From: Enterococcus mediterraneensis
GTDB taxonomy: Bacteria > Bacillota > Bacilli > Lactobacillales > Enterococcaceae
NCBI RefSeq assembly: GCF_900604485.1
Contig: NZ_UWOP01000001.1
Coordinates: 191,001 to 255,000, forward strand
Direction: 5' to 3'
DNA length: 64,000 bases
Positions within the stretch are counted from its first letter, which is position 1, and every line of letters begins with the position of its first letter. Positions 37,084 to 46,206 of this stretch are shown one piece after another. Under the pieces are notes generated by a model. It saw nothing but the letters and a program-made list of their open reading frames with translations, was not told the origin of the DNA and did no database searches. Position numbers and translations under genes: made by a program.

Positions 37084-38201
37084 TTCGCTCCACTTTCCTC
37101 TACTTTAGTTTCTTGTTCTTGTAATAAGACTACCATATTTTCTTTTGAAATAGCAATGCTTGCTGTTTCAGGTTCTTCTCGAGAAAATTTAGGATGCAGA
37201 TACGGATCGCTGTAATAAGTCAATAATTGGAATGTCGGGTCGTAAGTCGGCAACTCAAAGATGCCTTGCGCCTTTGTGATTTCATGTTTTTGCAACAGAC
37301 GATTCCACTCGTCTGTACTTAATAGAAACGGTTGTCGATTCTCTTTGGACACTACGTTATGATAGTCGTCCAGGCGATCATCTTGCAGGATATCTTCCGG
37401 TTTTTCTAAAAAATCAGCTAAAAGGGTTTCTGCCTGATCTTCTGCTTGAGGGTTGGAAAAGTAGGCTGGGAGCTGATCAAAATTCCGCAAGACATTTAGC
37501 AGCTGAAGCGAATTTTGTGCCTTCTCAAAGTCGATTTTCGCCCAGTCATCAGTTGTCTCTTGAAAAGAAGGAGCTTTCCCGGAAACGATTTGATAGGGTG
37601 CCAATTTTAAAAGTGTTTCCTGATCAACAAAAGCAGCCGCAAATAATTGGCTGTTGGCCTGATCAAAAAACAAAACCGCAAACGTATCATTGTCAAAAGC
37701 GATCAACGGACGATAATTCATGTCTTCTTCCATCAGTTCCAATGTGATGTCTTCTTTTCCATAAGATAATGTGAAATTCGGATAGATCATCGTCAGCTGC
37801 GATAGTTCACTCATTTTCATCCCGATAGAAAAAGGCTCAAGATCCCCGGCTTCTTTTCCGGTGATCTTGATCGCAGTGATCTTGCCTTTCTCGCTGTTGA
37901 CTTCTACATACTCTTCTCCTTTTGTCGGATACAGACTGACTGTATACCCGTAACCGGAAGAAAAAGTTTTGACTGGTTCACCAAATCGTTCAGCAAATGT
38001 TTTGACTGGTTCACCAATGAATTTGGCATAACCTTGCGCTGGGATCGGCTCAAAATTCATTGTCGTCGGTATACCGTCTGCTGAATTTTGAGTCACAGAA
38101 TGGCGAGGTTCCGGCGCTTTTTGCGGAAAAAATACTGGTTGAAAATAAACTATCCCTAATGCCAGTATCAATAATCCGCCAAATAAACAGCCTCTTTTCA
38201 C
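37080..38201 (-). CDS. CAP-associated domain protein, YlbC-like
   Basis: 373 residues with an N-terminal signal anchor (LFGGLLILALGIVYF) and a CAP_assoc_N domain (~60-200, FSIGMKMSELSQL), followed by a poorly conserved CAP/SCP-like region. Extracytoplasmic; function unknown. GEPVKTF occurs twice in close succession (residues ~63 and ~73), caused by a ~20-bp direct repeat at about 37,968-38,020. Position matches ylbC next to pyc in Bacillus-like genomes. Confidence 0.78.
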   Translation of the reverse strand: MKRGCLFGGLLILALGIVYFQPVFFPQKAPEPRHSVTQNSADGIPTTMNFEPIPAQGYAKFIGEPVKTFAERFGEPVKTFSSGYGYTVSLYPTKGEEYVEVNSEKGKITAIKITGKEAGDLEPFSIGMKMSELSQLTMIYPNFTLSYGKEDITLELMEEDMNYRPLIAFDNDTFAVLFFDQANSQLFAAAFVDQETLLKLAPYQIVSGKAPSFQETTDDWAKIDFEKAQNSLQLLNVLRNFDQLPAYFSNPQAEDQAETLLADFLEKPEDILQDDRLDDYHNVVSKENRQPFLLSTDEWNRLLQKHEITKAQGIFELPTYDPTFQLLTYYSDPYLHPKFSREEPETASIAISKENMVVLLQEQETKVEESGAN

Positions 38202-38231
38202 GCCAAAACCTCCCTGATTGTTTTTACTTTT

Positions 38232-41200
38232 TTATTTTTCTTTGATCTCGATCAAAAGATCGTCTGCTGCGATAGCTTCGCCTTCAATAACGTAGATATG
38301 TTCGACTACGCCGTCAAATCTCGCCTCGATCGCAGTTTCCATCTTCATTGCTTCAGTGACCATCAGCGTATCGCCTTGTTGGACACGGTCTCCTTTTTTC
38401 ACCAATACTTTCAGTACAGACCCCGGCATCGTCGCACCGATCTGTTCTTTGTTCGTAGGTTCCGCTTTGCGTTTTGTTTGCACGGTACTGATGATCGAAT
38501 TGTCTTTCACGACGATTTCGCGGCGCTGACCATTCAAGTTGAAGAAAAGTACACGATTGCCTTCAATATCCGGTTCGCCGATTTCATCTAAACGAATGAT
38601 CAAGATCTTGCCTTTTTCGATTTCTACGTTGATGGTTTCACCCAAACGCATGCCTTGGAAAAAGGTTGGTGTATCTAAAACCGTGATATCTGCAAATTGT
38701 TCGTAGGCTTTTTGATAGTCTAAAAAGACTTGCGGATACATCAAATAGCTGAGAACTTCTAACTTGCTAGGTTCATAATGGATTTTTTCTTTTAATTCTG
38801 CTTTTACTTGATCAAAATCTACAGGTGCTGCTAATGCGCCTGGACGATCCGTGTAAGCAGGACGGCCTTTTAAGATCGCTTTTTGCAGTTTTTCCGGAAA
38901 TCCGCCCACTGGCTGACCCAGTTCTCCTTGGAAGAAGGTAACGACTGAATCTGGGAAGTTAAGATCGTTCCGTTGATAAATATCATCTTCTTCCAGATGA
39001 TTTTGGACCATAAACAACGCCATATCACCGACTACTTTTGAAGAAGGCGTTACTTTGACGATATCGCCAAACATCAAATTGACGGTTTGATACATTTTCT
39101 TGATTTCATCCCATTGTTCTTCCAGCCCTACCGCTTTGGCCTGTTGTTGCAGGTTGGAGTACTGTCCTCCCGGCATTTCGTGTTGGTAGACTTCGGTTTG
39201 CGGCGCATTCAAGCCATTTTCAAATGGTTTGTAGAACATCCGCACATCTTCCCAATAATGATTGATTTCTTGGGCATTTTGAATATTGATCCGCGGTTGG
39301 CGAACATCTTGATCCAGCGCGTAATATAAGCTGCTCATACTTGGTTGGCTGGTAGAACTGCTCAACGCACTGGTGGCGACATCCACGATATCAACACCGG
39401 CTTGCGTTGCCGCTGAATACGTAATAATGCCGTTGCCGCTGGTATCATGAGTATGCAGATGTATCGGTACATCGACAGTGGCTTTCAGTTCACTGATGAG
39501 ACGATACGCTGCCTGCGGTTTTAATAATCCGGCCATATCTTTGATAGCAATAATGTGAGCACCGAGATTTTCCAATTCTTTCGCCATATCTTTATAATAT
39601 TGTACAGAATATTTGCTCCGGCTTGGATCATTGATGTCCCCTGTATAACAAATAGTCGCTTCAGCGATCTTGCCTGTATCACGGACAGCCTGAATACTTT
39701 TTTTCATTTGCGGAATCCAGTTGAGACTGTCAAAGATCCGGAAAACATCGATCCCTTCATGGGCAGCTTCATTGATGAATTCAACTAGCACATTGTCTGG
39801 ATAGTTGGAATACCCTACCGCATTTGAACCGCGGAACAGCATCTGCAATAATGTGTTCGGCATCAAGCGTCGAATCTCTTTTAAACGGACCCATGGATCT
39901 TCTTTTAAGAAACGGTAAGCAACATCGAACGTGGCGCCGCCCCACATTTCCGCAGAGAATAATTCCGGAAGTGCTTGTTCAGTAGCAGCAGCAATTTTTT
40001 CAAAGTCATGTGTCCGCACACGCGTCGCCAATAAACTTTGGTGGGCGTCACGGAAAGTCGTATCGGTCAATAATAATTCTTTTTGTGCTTTGACCCACTG
40101 CACGACACCATCTGCGCCTTCACGGTCCAGAATATTTTTAGCAGTTGTTATCTCTTTTACCGCTAGTTCCTTTGGCAAACGAGGTTCTTCAAAGAAATGC
40201 TTTTTATTTTTTTCGATTCCCGGGAAACCATTGATCGTGATCTCGCCGATATACTTCATAGTTTTGTTTCCGCGATCTCGCAGACGAGGAAATTCAAATA
40301 ATTCAGGTGTATTGTCAATAAATGTCGTTTTGGCTTCACCCGTTTGGAATACGGAATGATTGATGACATTTTGCATGAATGGAATGTTGGTTTTTACTCC
40401 CCGAATCCGAAATTCTCGCAAACAACGCTGCATTTTTTGGATCGCTTGTTCAAATGTCGAACCATGAGTACATACTTTTACTAGCAGTGAGTCAAAATAA
40501 GGAGTGACTACTGCGCCCGCATAAGCGTTACCGACATCCAACCGAACACCAAAGCCGCCTGGTGAACGATAAGTATCGATCTTACCAGTATCAGGCATAA
40601 AGTTATTCAACGGATCTTCTGTAGTGATCCGGCATTGGATCGCCGCACCTTGATAACGAATATCTTTTTGTTCCGGAATACCGATCTCTTTATGAAGATC
40701 TTTGCCTTGAGCGATCAAAATTTGAGAAGTAACGATATCAATATCCGTGATCATTTCCGTGATCGTATGTTCCACTTGGACCCGCGGATTGACTTCGATA
40801 AAGTAAAACTGATCATTTTCCACTAAAAATTCCACAGTGCCGGCATTGATATAACCGACATGTTTCATCAATTGAACAGCGGCTTGACAGATTTTTTCCC
40901 GTTGCTGATCGTTTAAAGAAACGCAAGGAGCGACTTCAACGACTTTTTGATGACGCCGTTGGACCGAACAATCCCGCTCGAACAGATGCACGACATTTCC
41001 ATGAGTATCTCCTAAAATTTGGACTTCGATATGTTTCGGATCGCTGATGTATTTTTCTACATAAACTTCGTCACTGCCGAATGCGGCTTTTGCTTCACTT
41101 TTTGCGCGTTCATATCCGTCACGGGCTTCTTTTTCGTCATGAGCGACCCGCATCCCGCGGCCGCCTCCGCCTAACGCGGCTTTGATCATGATAGGATAGC

Positions 41201-41654
41201 CGTGAGCGGCACCAAACGCCAATACTTCATCGATGGTATCTACTGGACCGTCTGAACCGGGGATCGATTGGATTCCTGCTTTGACGGCAGCTTCTTTGGC
41301 TTTGATTTTATCTCCGAAGATATCTAAATGATGAGTAGATGGTCCAATAAAAATGATTCCTTCTTCTTCACAGCGCTGCGCAAATTCCAGATTTTCCGAA
41401 AGAAAACCATAACCGGGATGAATCGCCTCTGCGCCGGATTCTTTGGCGATCCGCAAAATATCTTCAATATCTAAATAGGCATCGATGGGTTTCTTGCCCT
41501 TTCCAACTAGATAAGCCTCATCTGCTTTAAAGCGATGTACCGAATATTCATCCTCCGCCGCGTAGATTCCGACTGTTTTAATATGAAGCTCCGAACAGGC
41601 ACGAAATACGCGTATCGCGATCTCGCCTCTATTTGCAACAAGAATCTTTTTCAT
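38232..41654 (-). CDS. pyc: Pyruvate carboxylase
   Basis: 1140-residue biotin enzyme that carboxylates pyruvate to oxaloacetate. Biotin carboxylase domain (~1-455, ATP loop GGGGRGMRVA), carboxyltransferase (~530-800, TDTTFRDAHQSLLATR, metal ligands HLHTHDT), and C-terminal biotin carrier with VTEAMKMET holding the biotinylated lysine. Full length with no interruptions. Follows ftsW by 21 bases, a conserved pair. Confidence 0.98.
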   Translation of the reverse strand: MKKILVANRGEIAIRVFRACSELHIKTVGIYAAEDEYSVHRFKADEAYLVGKGKKPIDAYLDIEDILRIAKESGAEAIHPGYGFLSENLEFAQRCEEEGIIFIGPSTHHLDIFGDKIKAKEAAVKAGIQSIPGSDGPVDTIDEVLAFGAAHGYPIMIKAALGGGGRGMRVAHDEKEARDGYERAKSEAKAAFGSDEVYVEKYISDPKHIEVQILGDTHGNVVHLFERDCSVQRRHQKVVEVAPCVSLNDQQREKICQAAVQLMKHVGYINAGTVEFLVENDQFYFIEVNPRVQVEHTITEMITDIDIVTSQILIAQGKDLHKEIGIPEQKDIRYQGAAIQCRITTEDPLNNFMPDTGKIDTYRSPGGFGVRLDVGNAYAGAVVTPYFDSLLVKVCTHGSTFEQAIQKMQRCLREFRIRGVKTNIPFMQNVINHSVFQTGEAKTTFIDNTPELFEFPRLRDRGNKTMKYIGEITINGFPGIEKNKKHFFEEPRLPKELAVKEITTAKNILDREGADGVVQWVKAQKELLLTDTTFRDAHQSLLATRVRTHDFEKIAAATEQALPELFSAEMWGGATFDVAYRFLKEDPWVRLKEIRRLMPNTLLQMLFRGSNAVGYSNYPDNVLVEFINEAAHEGIDVFRIFDSLNWIPQMKKSIQAVRDTGKIAEATICYTGDINDPSRSKYSVQYYKDMAKELENLGAHIIAIKDMAGLLKPQAAYRLISELKATVDVPIHLHTHDTSGNGIITYSAATQAGVDIVDVATSALSSSTSQPSMSSLYYALDQDVRQPRINIQNAQEINHYWEDVRMFYKPFENGLNAPQTEVYQHEMPGGQYSNLQQQAKAVGLEEQWDEIKKMYQTVNLMFGDIVKVTPSSKVVGDMALFMVQNHLEEDDIYQRNDLNFPDSVVTFFQGELGQPVGGFPEKLQKAILKGRPAYTDRPGALAAPVDFDQVKAELKEKIHYEPSKLEVLSYLMYPQVFLDYQKAYEQFADITVLDTPTFFQGMRLGETINVEIEKGKILIIRLDEIGEPDIEGNRVLFFNLNGQRREIVVKDNSIISTVQTKRKAEPTNKEQIGATMPGSVLKVLVKKGDRVQQGDTLMVTEAMKMETAIEARFDGVVEHIYVIEGEAIAADDLLIEIKEK

Positions 41655-41675
41655 TAAACCACTCCTCCATCGATT

Positions 41676-42845
41676 TTATTTCATTATATCTAAACTATAT
41701 TTCTTTCTTTTTTCTTCCGCGCTGATGTTCAAAACAAAGCCGATACAAATCGACAGCATCAGCAGACTGGAACCCCCTTGACTTAAAAACGGGAAAGTGA
41801 TCCCGGTCAGCGGTATCAGACCAGAGATCCCGCCTAAATTGACAAACGTTTGGATCATGAATAGTGCGCCGATCCCCAGACACATCATCGAATTAAACGG
41901 ATCAGACGAGCGAATACCAACTAAAATGATCCGGGCGATCATATAAAAGAGTAACGCCAAAATCAAAATCGACATGATCAAACCTAATTCTTCAATCACG
42001 ATTGAAAAAATATAGTCTGTGTGAGCAAATTTCAAAAATCCTTTTTTCTGGATACTGTTTCCCAACCCGCGACCAAACAGACCGCCGTTATAGATGGCGT
42101 AATATCCATTGACCATTTGATGTCCTTTATTGAATTCATCAGCAAACGGATTTTGGAATGTGGCAAATCGGCTGTAAACGTGAGCTGGTAAAAATTTCCC
42201 GTGGGTCAGATTGATCAACTCGATAAACCCGATACTGCCAACGATTCCTACAGCACCTAAAATCAAAGTATATATATAATTGATCCCGCTGGCAAAAAGT
42301 ACTGCCAAAACGATCAATGTGATGACCGCGGCATTTCCCAAGTCAGGCAGCAACGCAATAATGATCAGTGCAACTACGATTGGGAATAAAGGCCGGCGAA
42401 CTGTTTCAAAGAACGTTTTCCCTTGGATCGCAGTTTGTCGGTTAGACAGTTTTAATGACAGATACCAGATAGATACGATTTTCATATACTCTGCCGGTTG
42501 GATCGAAAAACCGCCAACTTCCAACCACCCCTTGGCACCATTTACTTCTTTCCCGATGATCAGAACCAACAGCAGCAACGAAATAATCACGACAATGGCG
42601 ATCCAAGCAAATCCCTTGTTTCGAAAAACATCGGTCTTCATCTTATAGATCACAGTGATCACCGCTAAACTGAGGATCCAAAAAATCATTTGGTTGATGA
42701 CCGAAGACATCGGATTTTGTCCTGCTTCTACTAGTATGTAAGAAGTAGAACTGTAAACCATCACCAATCCCAACACACATAAAATAAGATATGGAATCAA
42801 GATCCCATAGTCTAATAAATGACGTTTCTTTACTTGTTTTGGCAA
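41676..42845 (-). CDS. ftsW: SEDS glycosyltransferase FtsW
   Basis: 389 residues with ten membrane helices, the peptidoglycan polymerase of the divisome. Family motifs: GGSSLLMLSICIGFVLNIS at the C-terminus, GQNPMSSVINQMIFW, and YAIYNGGLFGRGLGNSIQK, the region containing the catalytic aspartate loop in SEDS proteins. RodA is a close alternative; the ylaN-ftsW-pyc order favours FtsW. Confidence 0.88.
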   Translation of the reverse strand: MPKQVKKRHLLDYGILIPYLILCVLGLVMVYSSTSYILVEAGQNPMSSVINQMIFWILSLAVITVIYKMKTDVFRNKGFAWIAIVVIISLLLLVLIIGKEVNGAKGWLEVGGFSIQPAEYMKIVSIWYLSLKLSNRQTAIQGKTFFETVRRPLFPIVVALIIIALLPDLGNAAVITLIVLAVLFASGINYIYTLILGAVGIVGSIGFIELINLTHGKFLPAHVYSRFATFQNPFADEFNKGHQMVNGYYAIYNGGLFGRGLGNSIQKKGFLKFAHTDYIFSIVIEELGLIMSILILALLFYMIARIILVGIRSSDPFNSMMCLGIGALFMIQTFVNLGGISGLIPLTGITFPFLSQGGSSLLMLSICIGFVLNISAEEKRKKYSLDIMK

Positions 42846-42848
42846 GTG

Positions 42849-43151
42849 TTAAACCTCCTTGCCATTCTCACTATTTTTTGTTTGTTTTTCATAAACTTCA
42901 CTGTACAAAATATTCAAATCTCGCTCAACATCGCTCAATAACTGGTTTCCATCTTCGTTGCTTACTACGCCTAAACGAATCGCATAAGCGACTTGACGAG
43001 ACAGTCCATACATTTGCGTATCGACGACTTCTTCGAAAGCCTTGCATTGAGAAATGCATAAACTATTTTTTTGATTGCTGATCAAACGTTTGATCCGGTC
43101 AGCATCTTGCATTAATAAATCGAGAGCAAACTCTGGAGAAATAGATTCCAT
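42849..43151 (-). CDS. YlaN family protein
   Basis: 100 residues, DUF1507/YlaN. ALDLLMQDADRIKRLISNQKNSLCISQCKAFEEVVDTQMYGLSRQV is the conserved core. YlaN has been linked to Fur and iron homeostasis in Bacillus and Staphylococcus. The ATG at 43151 follows AAGGAGG by 11 bases, a rather long gap. Four bases before ftsW. Confidence 0.9.
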   Translation of the reverse strand: MESISPEFALDLLMQDADRIKRLISNQKNSLCISQCKAFEEVVDTQMYGLSRQVAYAIRLGVVSNEDGNQLLSDVERDLNILYSEVYEKQTKNSENGKEV

Positions 43152-43531
43152 TTTGCACCTAACCTCCTTCTTTTGTTTCATTATTATAGCATAACTCCCA
43201 GATTATTTGGATAACTTGCCGAAAAGCTTTACTAGATTTTTCAGTAAATTCACGAAAAAGCCGAACGTTTTTCTCGTACACCTTTCAATGAAAAAAATCA
43301 GAGATTTTTACCTCTCCGTGAAACTTTATCGAAATATGAAACAAACAATCCTGGTGTTTCTCTGTTTTGCAAAGTCTTTTAAAAGTCTTTTCCGATGAAA
43401 TTAAGACTTTTAAAAACCGGCAGCGTCAGTTTTCCACACTATTTCGCGCGTGTTTATGGAAAAAAATTGTTTTCTCCTATTTTTAATTGCTCCTTTTTCT
43501 TCTTCAAAGCTGAACACAAATATATAAAAAA
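43152..43531. other. Gene-free stretch between ylaN and typA
   Basis: It holds the ylaN promoter (extended -10 TGCTATAAT ending near 43183 on the minus strand) and an inverted repeat TTTTAAAAGTCTT / AAGACTTTTAAAA (43377-43389, 43403-43415). Nothing else recognisable. Confidence 0.5.
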
Positions 43532-43561
43532 AGCACCAAGAAGAACGATCTTCTTGGTGCT
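43532..43561 (-). terminator. typA terminator
   Basis: AGCACCAAGAAGA / TCTTCTTGGTGCT, 13-bp stem, followed by seven T on the minus strand. Confidence 0.93.
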
Positions 43562-43572
43562 GCCACAGTATA

Positions 43573-45414
43573 TTAGTTTTCTGTAGCCATTTTTTTCTTT
43601 TTGGAAGCTTTTTCCCGTTCGTTTTTGTTTAGAATTTGTTTCCGTAAACGAATGCTTTCCGGTGTTACTTCACAATATTCATCATCATTCAAGAATTCCA
43701 ATGATTCTTCTAATGTCAAGATTCGTGGTTTTTTGATGACAGATGTTTGGTCTTTCGTAGCAGAACGCACGTTAGTCATTTGTTTTGCTTTAGTGATATT
43801 AACTGTCAAGTCGTTATCACGAGAATTTTCACCAACGATCATACCTTCGTAAACTTCGGTACCTGGATCAACAAAGACGGTTCCCCGTTCTTCCACACTC
43901 ATGATAGAATATGTTGTTGCTTTACCGGTATCGATAGAAACCAAAGCGCCTTGATGACGGCCACCGATTTGTCCTGTCAGCATTGGCAGATATTGATCAA
44001 AAGTATGGTGCATGATTCCGTAACCGCGAGTCATAGACAGGAATTCTGTCGTATAGCCGATCAGTCCGCGAGCAGGCGCTAAGAAGATCAAGCGTACTTG
44101 TCCGTTACCAGTATGGATCATATCTTGCATTTCGGCTTTACGAACACCTAATGATTCAATGACAGAACCCATGTATTCTTCCGGTGTATCGATTTGAACA
44201 CGTTCAAATGGTTCACATTTCACACCGTCAACTTCTCTTTCAATGACTTCTGGACGTGAAACTTGCAATTCATAGCCTTCGCGACGCATATTTTCGATCA
44301 AGATGGATAAATGCAATTCCCCACGACCGGAAACGATCCATGCATCAGGAGCGATCGCTTCGACACGCAAGGATACGTCTGTTTGTAATTGTGCCATTAA
44401 TCGTTCTTCGATTTTACGGGCTGTAACAAATTTTCCTTCACGGCCGGCAAATGGCGAGTTGTTCACTAAGAAAGTCATTTGCAATGTCGGTTCATCGATA
44501 TGCAAGATTGGCAATGCATCTTGATGATCGATCGGTGTCACTGTTTCACCAACGAAAATATCTTCCATCCCGGAAATCGCGATCAGATCGCCGGCTTTTG
44601 CTTCTTGGATTTCCAAACGTTTCAAACCAAAGAAACCAAATAATTTTGTTACTCGGAATTTTTTCACTTCGCCGTCAAGCTTCATCAACGCTACTTGGTC
44701 GCCGACTTTAATGGCACCGCGGAAGACACGGCCAATACCGATACGGCCAACATAGTCGTTATAGTCTAGTAAAGATACTTGGAATTGCAATGGTTCGTCG
44801 CTGTTATCAACAGGCGCAGGAATATGTTCGATGATCGTATCGAAAATCGGAGCCATCGTATGTTCTTGTTTTTCTGGATCATCTGAAAGACTTGATGTAC
44901 CATTGATCGCAGAAGCGTAAATCACTGGAAACTCTAATTGCTCGTCATCGGCACCTAGTTCGATAAACAATTCTAATACTTCATCGACTACGTGTTCTGG
45001 ACGTGCAGAAGGTTTGTCGATTTTGTTTACGACTACGATCGGTGTCAAATGTTGTTCCAATGCTTTTTTCAAAACAAAACGTGTTTGAGGCATTGTTCCT
45101 TCATAAGCATCCACAACTAAAACAACACCGTCTACCATTTTCATGATCCGCTCTACTTCACCACCGAAGTCCGCGTGTCCTGGTGTATCCATGATGTTGA
45201 TTTTTGTTCCGTTGTATTCAACCGCTGTATTTTTTGCCAAAATCGTGATTCCACGTTCTTTTTCAAGCGCGTTCGAATCCATCGCCCGTTCTTGTAATTG
45301 TGTGTGGCCATCTAATGTCTCTGATTGTTTTAACAATTCATCGACTAACGTTGTTTTCCCGTGGTCAACGTGGGCAATAATTGCAACGTTGCGAATATCA
45401 TTTCTAAATTTCAA
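43573..45414 (-). CDS. typA: Ribosome-associated GTPase TypA/BipA
   Basis: 613-residue translational GTPase for 50S assembly and stress adaptation. G1 AHVDHGKTTLVDELL, G3 DTPGHADFGGEVERI and G4 NKIDKP are intact; EF-G-like domains and the BipA-specific C-terminal domain follow. Its promoter has TGTTATAAT (45470-45462 region, extended -10) whose upstream flank now ends in the island attachment site. Confidence 0.97.
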   Translation of the reverse strand: MKFRNDIRNVAIIAHVDHGKTTLVDELLKQSETLDGHTQLQERAMDSNALEKERGITILAKNTAVEYNGTKINIMDTPGHADFGGEVERIMKMVDGVVLVVDAYEGTMPQTRFVLKKALEQHLTPIVVVNKIDKPSARPEHVVDEVLELFIELGADDEQLEFPVIYASAINGTSSLSDDPEKQEHTMAPIFDTIIEHIPAPVDNSDEPLQFQVSLLDYNDYVGRIGIGRVFRGAIKVGDQVALMKLDGEVKKFRVTKLFGFFGLKRLEIQEAKAGDLIAISGMEDIFVGETVTPIDHQDALPILHIDEPTLQMTFLVNNSPFAGREGKFVTARKIEERLMAQLQTDVSLRVEAIAPDAWIVSGRGELHLSILIENMRREGYELQVSRPEVIEREVDGVKCEPFERVQIDTPEEYMGSVIESLGVRKAEMQDMIHTGNGQVRLIFLAPARGLIGYTTEFLSMTRGYGIMHHTFDQYLPMLTGQIGGRHQGALVSIDTGKATTYSIMSVEERGTVFVDPGTEVYEGMIVGENSRDNDLTVNITKAKQMTNVRSATKDQTSVIKKPRILTLEESLEFLNDDEYCEVTPESIRLRKQILNKNEREKASKKKKMATEN

Positions 45415-45490
45415 TGTATTTTTTCTCCTTCTTTGTTCTCCTCAATAGCACTCGACGGCTAATTATAACAGAATATCTTTCTGAAATATA

Positions 45491-45506
45491 GTGAAAAGTT
45501 TTCATT
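45491..45506 (+). repeat. attL
   Basis: GTGAAAAGTTTTCATT, identical to 60203-60218 in the same orientation. The core TGAAAA-G-TTTTCA is palindromic, as in tyrosine recombinase crossover sites. Confidence 0.85.
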
Positions 45507-45560
45507 TTTTCTATTGGTAAAGGAACCTTAATATATCAACGATCAGAGGTGATAAAATAG

Positions 45561-45584
45561 AAACCAGTTTAGAAATAGTTTAGA
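45561..45584 (+). repeat. Integrase arm-type sites, left end
   Basis: AAACCAGTTTAGA (45561-45573) and the near copy TAGTTTAGA (45576-45584). The same element occurs twice at the right end. Confidence 0.6.
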
Positions 45585-45710
45585 CTCATTTGTTTTTAAT
45601 AACTTTATAACCTTAATTTAACCGAAGAAATATTGGTAAATCAATTATCAACCTTATGTAAAATAACACTTTTATAGAAAAAATGCAAATGTGTGGGACG
45701 AAAACAAGGA

Positions 45711-45742
45711 AAAAGCTATGTCAAGTTGTGACATAGCTTTTA
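45711..45742 (-). terminator. Terminator of the left-end regulator gene
   Basis: AAAAGCTATGTCA / TGACATAGCTTTT, 13-bp stem with a short loop and T-rich tail. It stops island transcription from running into typA. Confidence 0.85.
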
Positions 45743-45758
45743 TAATAGTAAGAAACTA

Positions 45759-46085
45759 TCATTTATTTAATTTTTTTGTTGATTTTAAGAGGTTTAAAAT
45801 CAAAACTTTCTGCTCATCAGACAGCGAGAAATAGATTTCAATAAGTTCTTTGGTATCTTTCTCGGCTGGATCAATTAAAGAAAAGAAACTTTCTAAACTT
45901 ATATCTAATACATGAGTGATCGAGTAAAGTGTTTGGACACTGATGTTCTTTTCACCTCGTTCGATTGCCCCAACATGATTTGTGGAGTGTTTCGATAGTT
46001 CAGCTAATTTCATTTGCGACAAATTTTTTTCAAGTCTTAACTTTCGAATCAGACTACCAATTTTTTTATTCAAATTCTGAGTCAC
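45759..46085 (-). CDS. XRE-family transcriptional regulator
   Basis: 108 residues with an N-terminal helix-turn-helix (IRKLRLEKNLSQMKLAELSKHSTNHVGAIERGEKN) and a short C-terminal helical part. The start is GTG at 46085, with GGGAGGGG five bases upstream; the ORF extends five codons further without support. It is divergent from the lipoprotein gene, and the ATTGAT-N12-ATCAAT repeat over that gene's promoter spacer (46151-46174) is a candidate operator. Confidence 0.85.
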   Translation of the reverse strand: MTQNLNKKIGSLIRKLRLEKNLSQMKLAELSKHSTNHVGAIERGEKNISVQTLYSITHVLDISLESFFSLIDPAEKDTKELIEIYFSLSDEQKVLILNLLKSTKKLNK

Positions 46086-46150
46086 TTTATCCCCTCCCAC
46101 TCTTTTAAATGTTATCCAAAGTTAGAAGAAATATACACCATCTAAAAAGT

Positions 46151-46180
46151 ATTGATTTATACGTTTTCATCAATTAAAAT
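46151..46180 (+). promoter_or_regulatory. Promoter of the island lipoprotein gene, with inverted repeat
   Basis: TTGATT (46152-46157), 17-base spacer, TAAAAT (46175-46180). Arms ATTGAT (46151-46156) and ATCAAT (46169-46174) bracket the spacer. Confidence 0.6.
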
Positions 46181-46206
46181 AGTTAATGAAAGAAGGGAGA
46201 GTTAAG

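Larger units (their letters stand above)
45415..45758. other. Left junction region of the island
   Basis: From left: the typA promoter, attL, arm-type sites, AT-rich DNA without a credible ORF, the sequence GTGTGGGACGA (45691-45701) seen again near the integrase, and the terminator of the first island gene. Confidence 0.6.

Noticed and set aside
43207-43586. Two plus-strand open frames between ylaN and typA
   Set aside because: Low-complexity translations rich in Phe/Lys, no ribosome binding site; one runs through the typA terminator.
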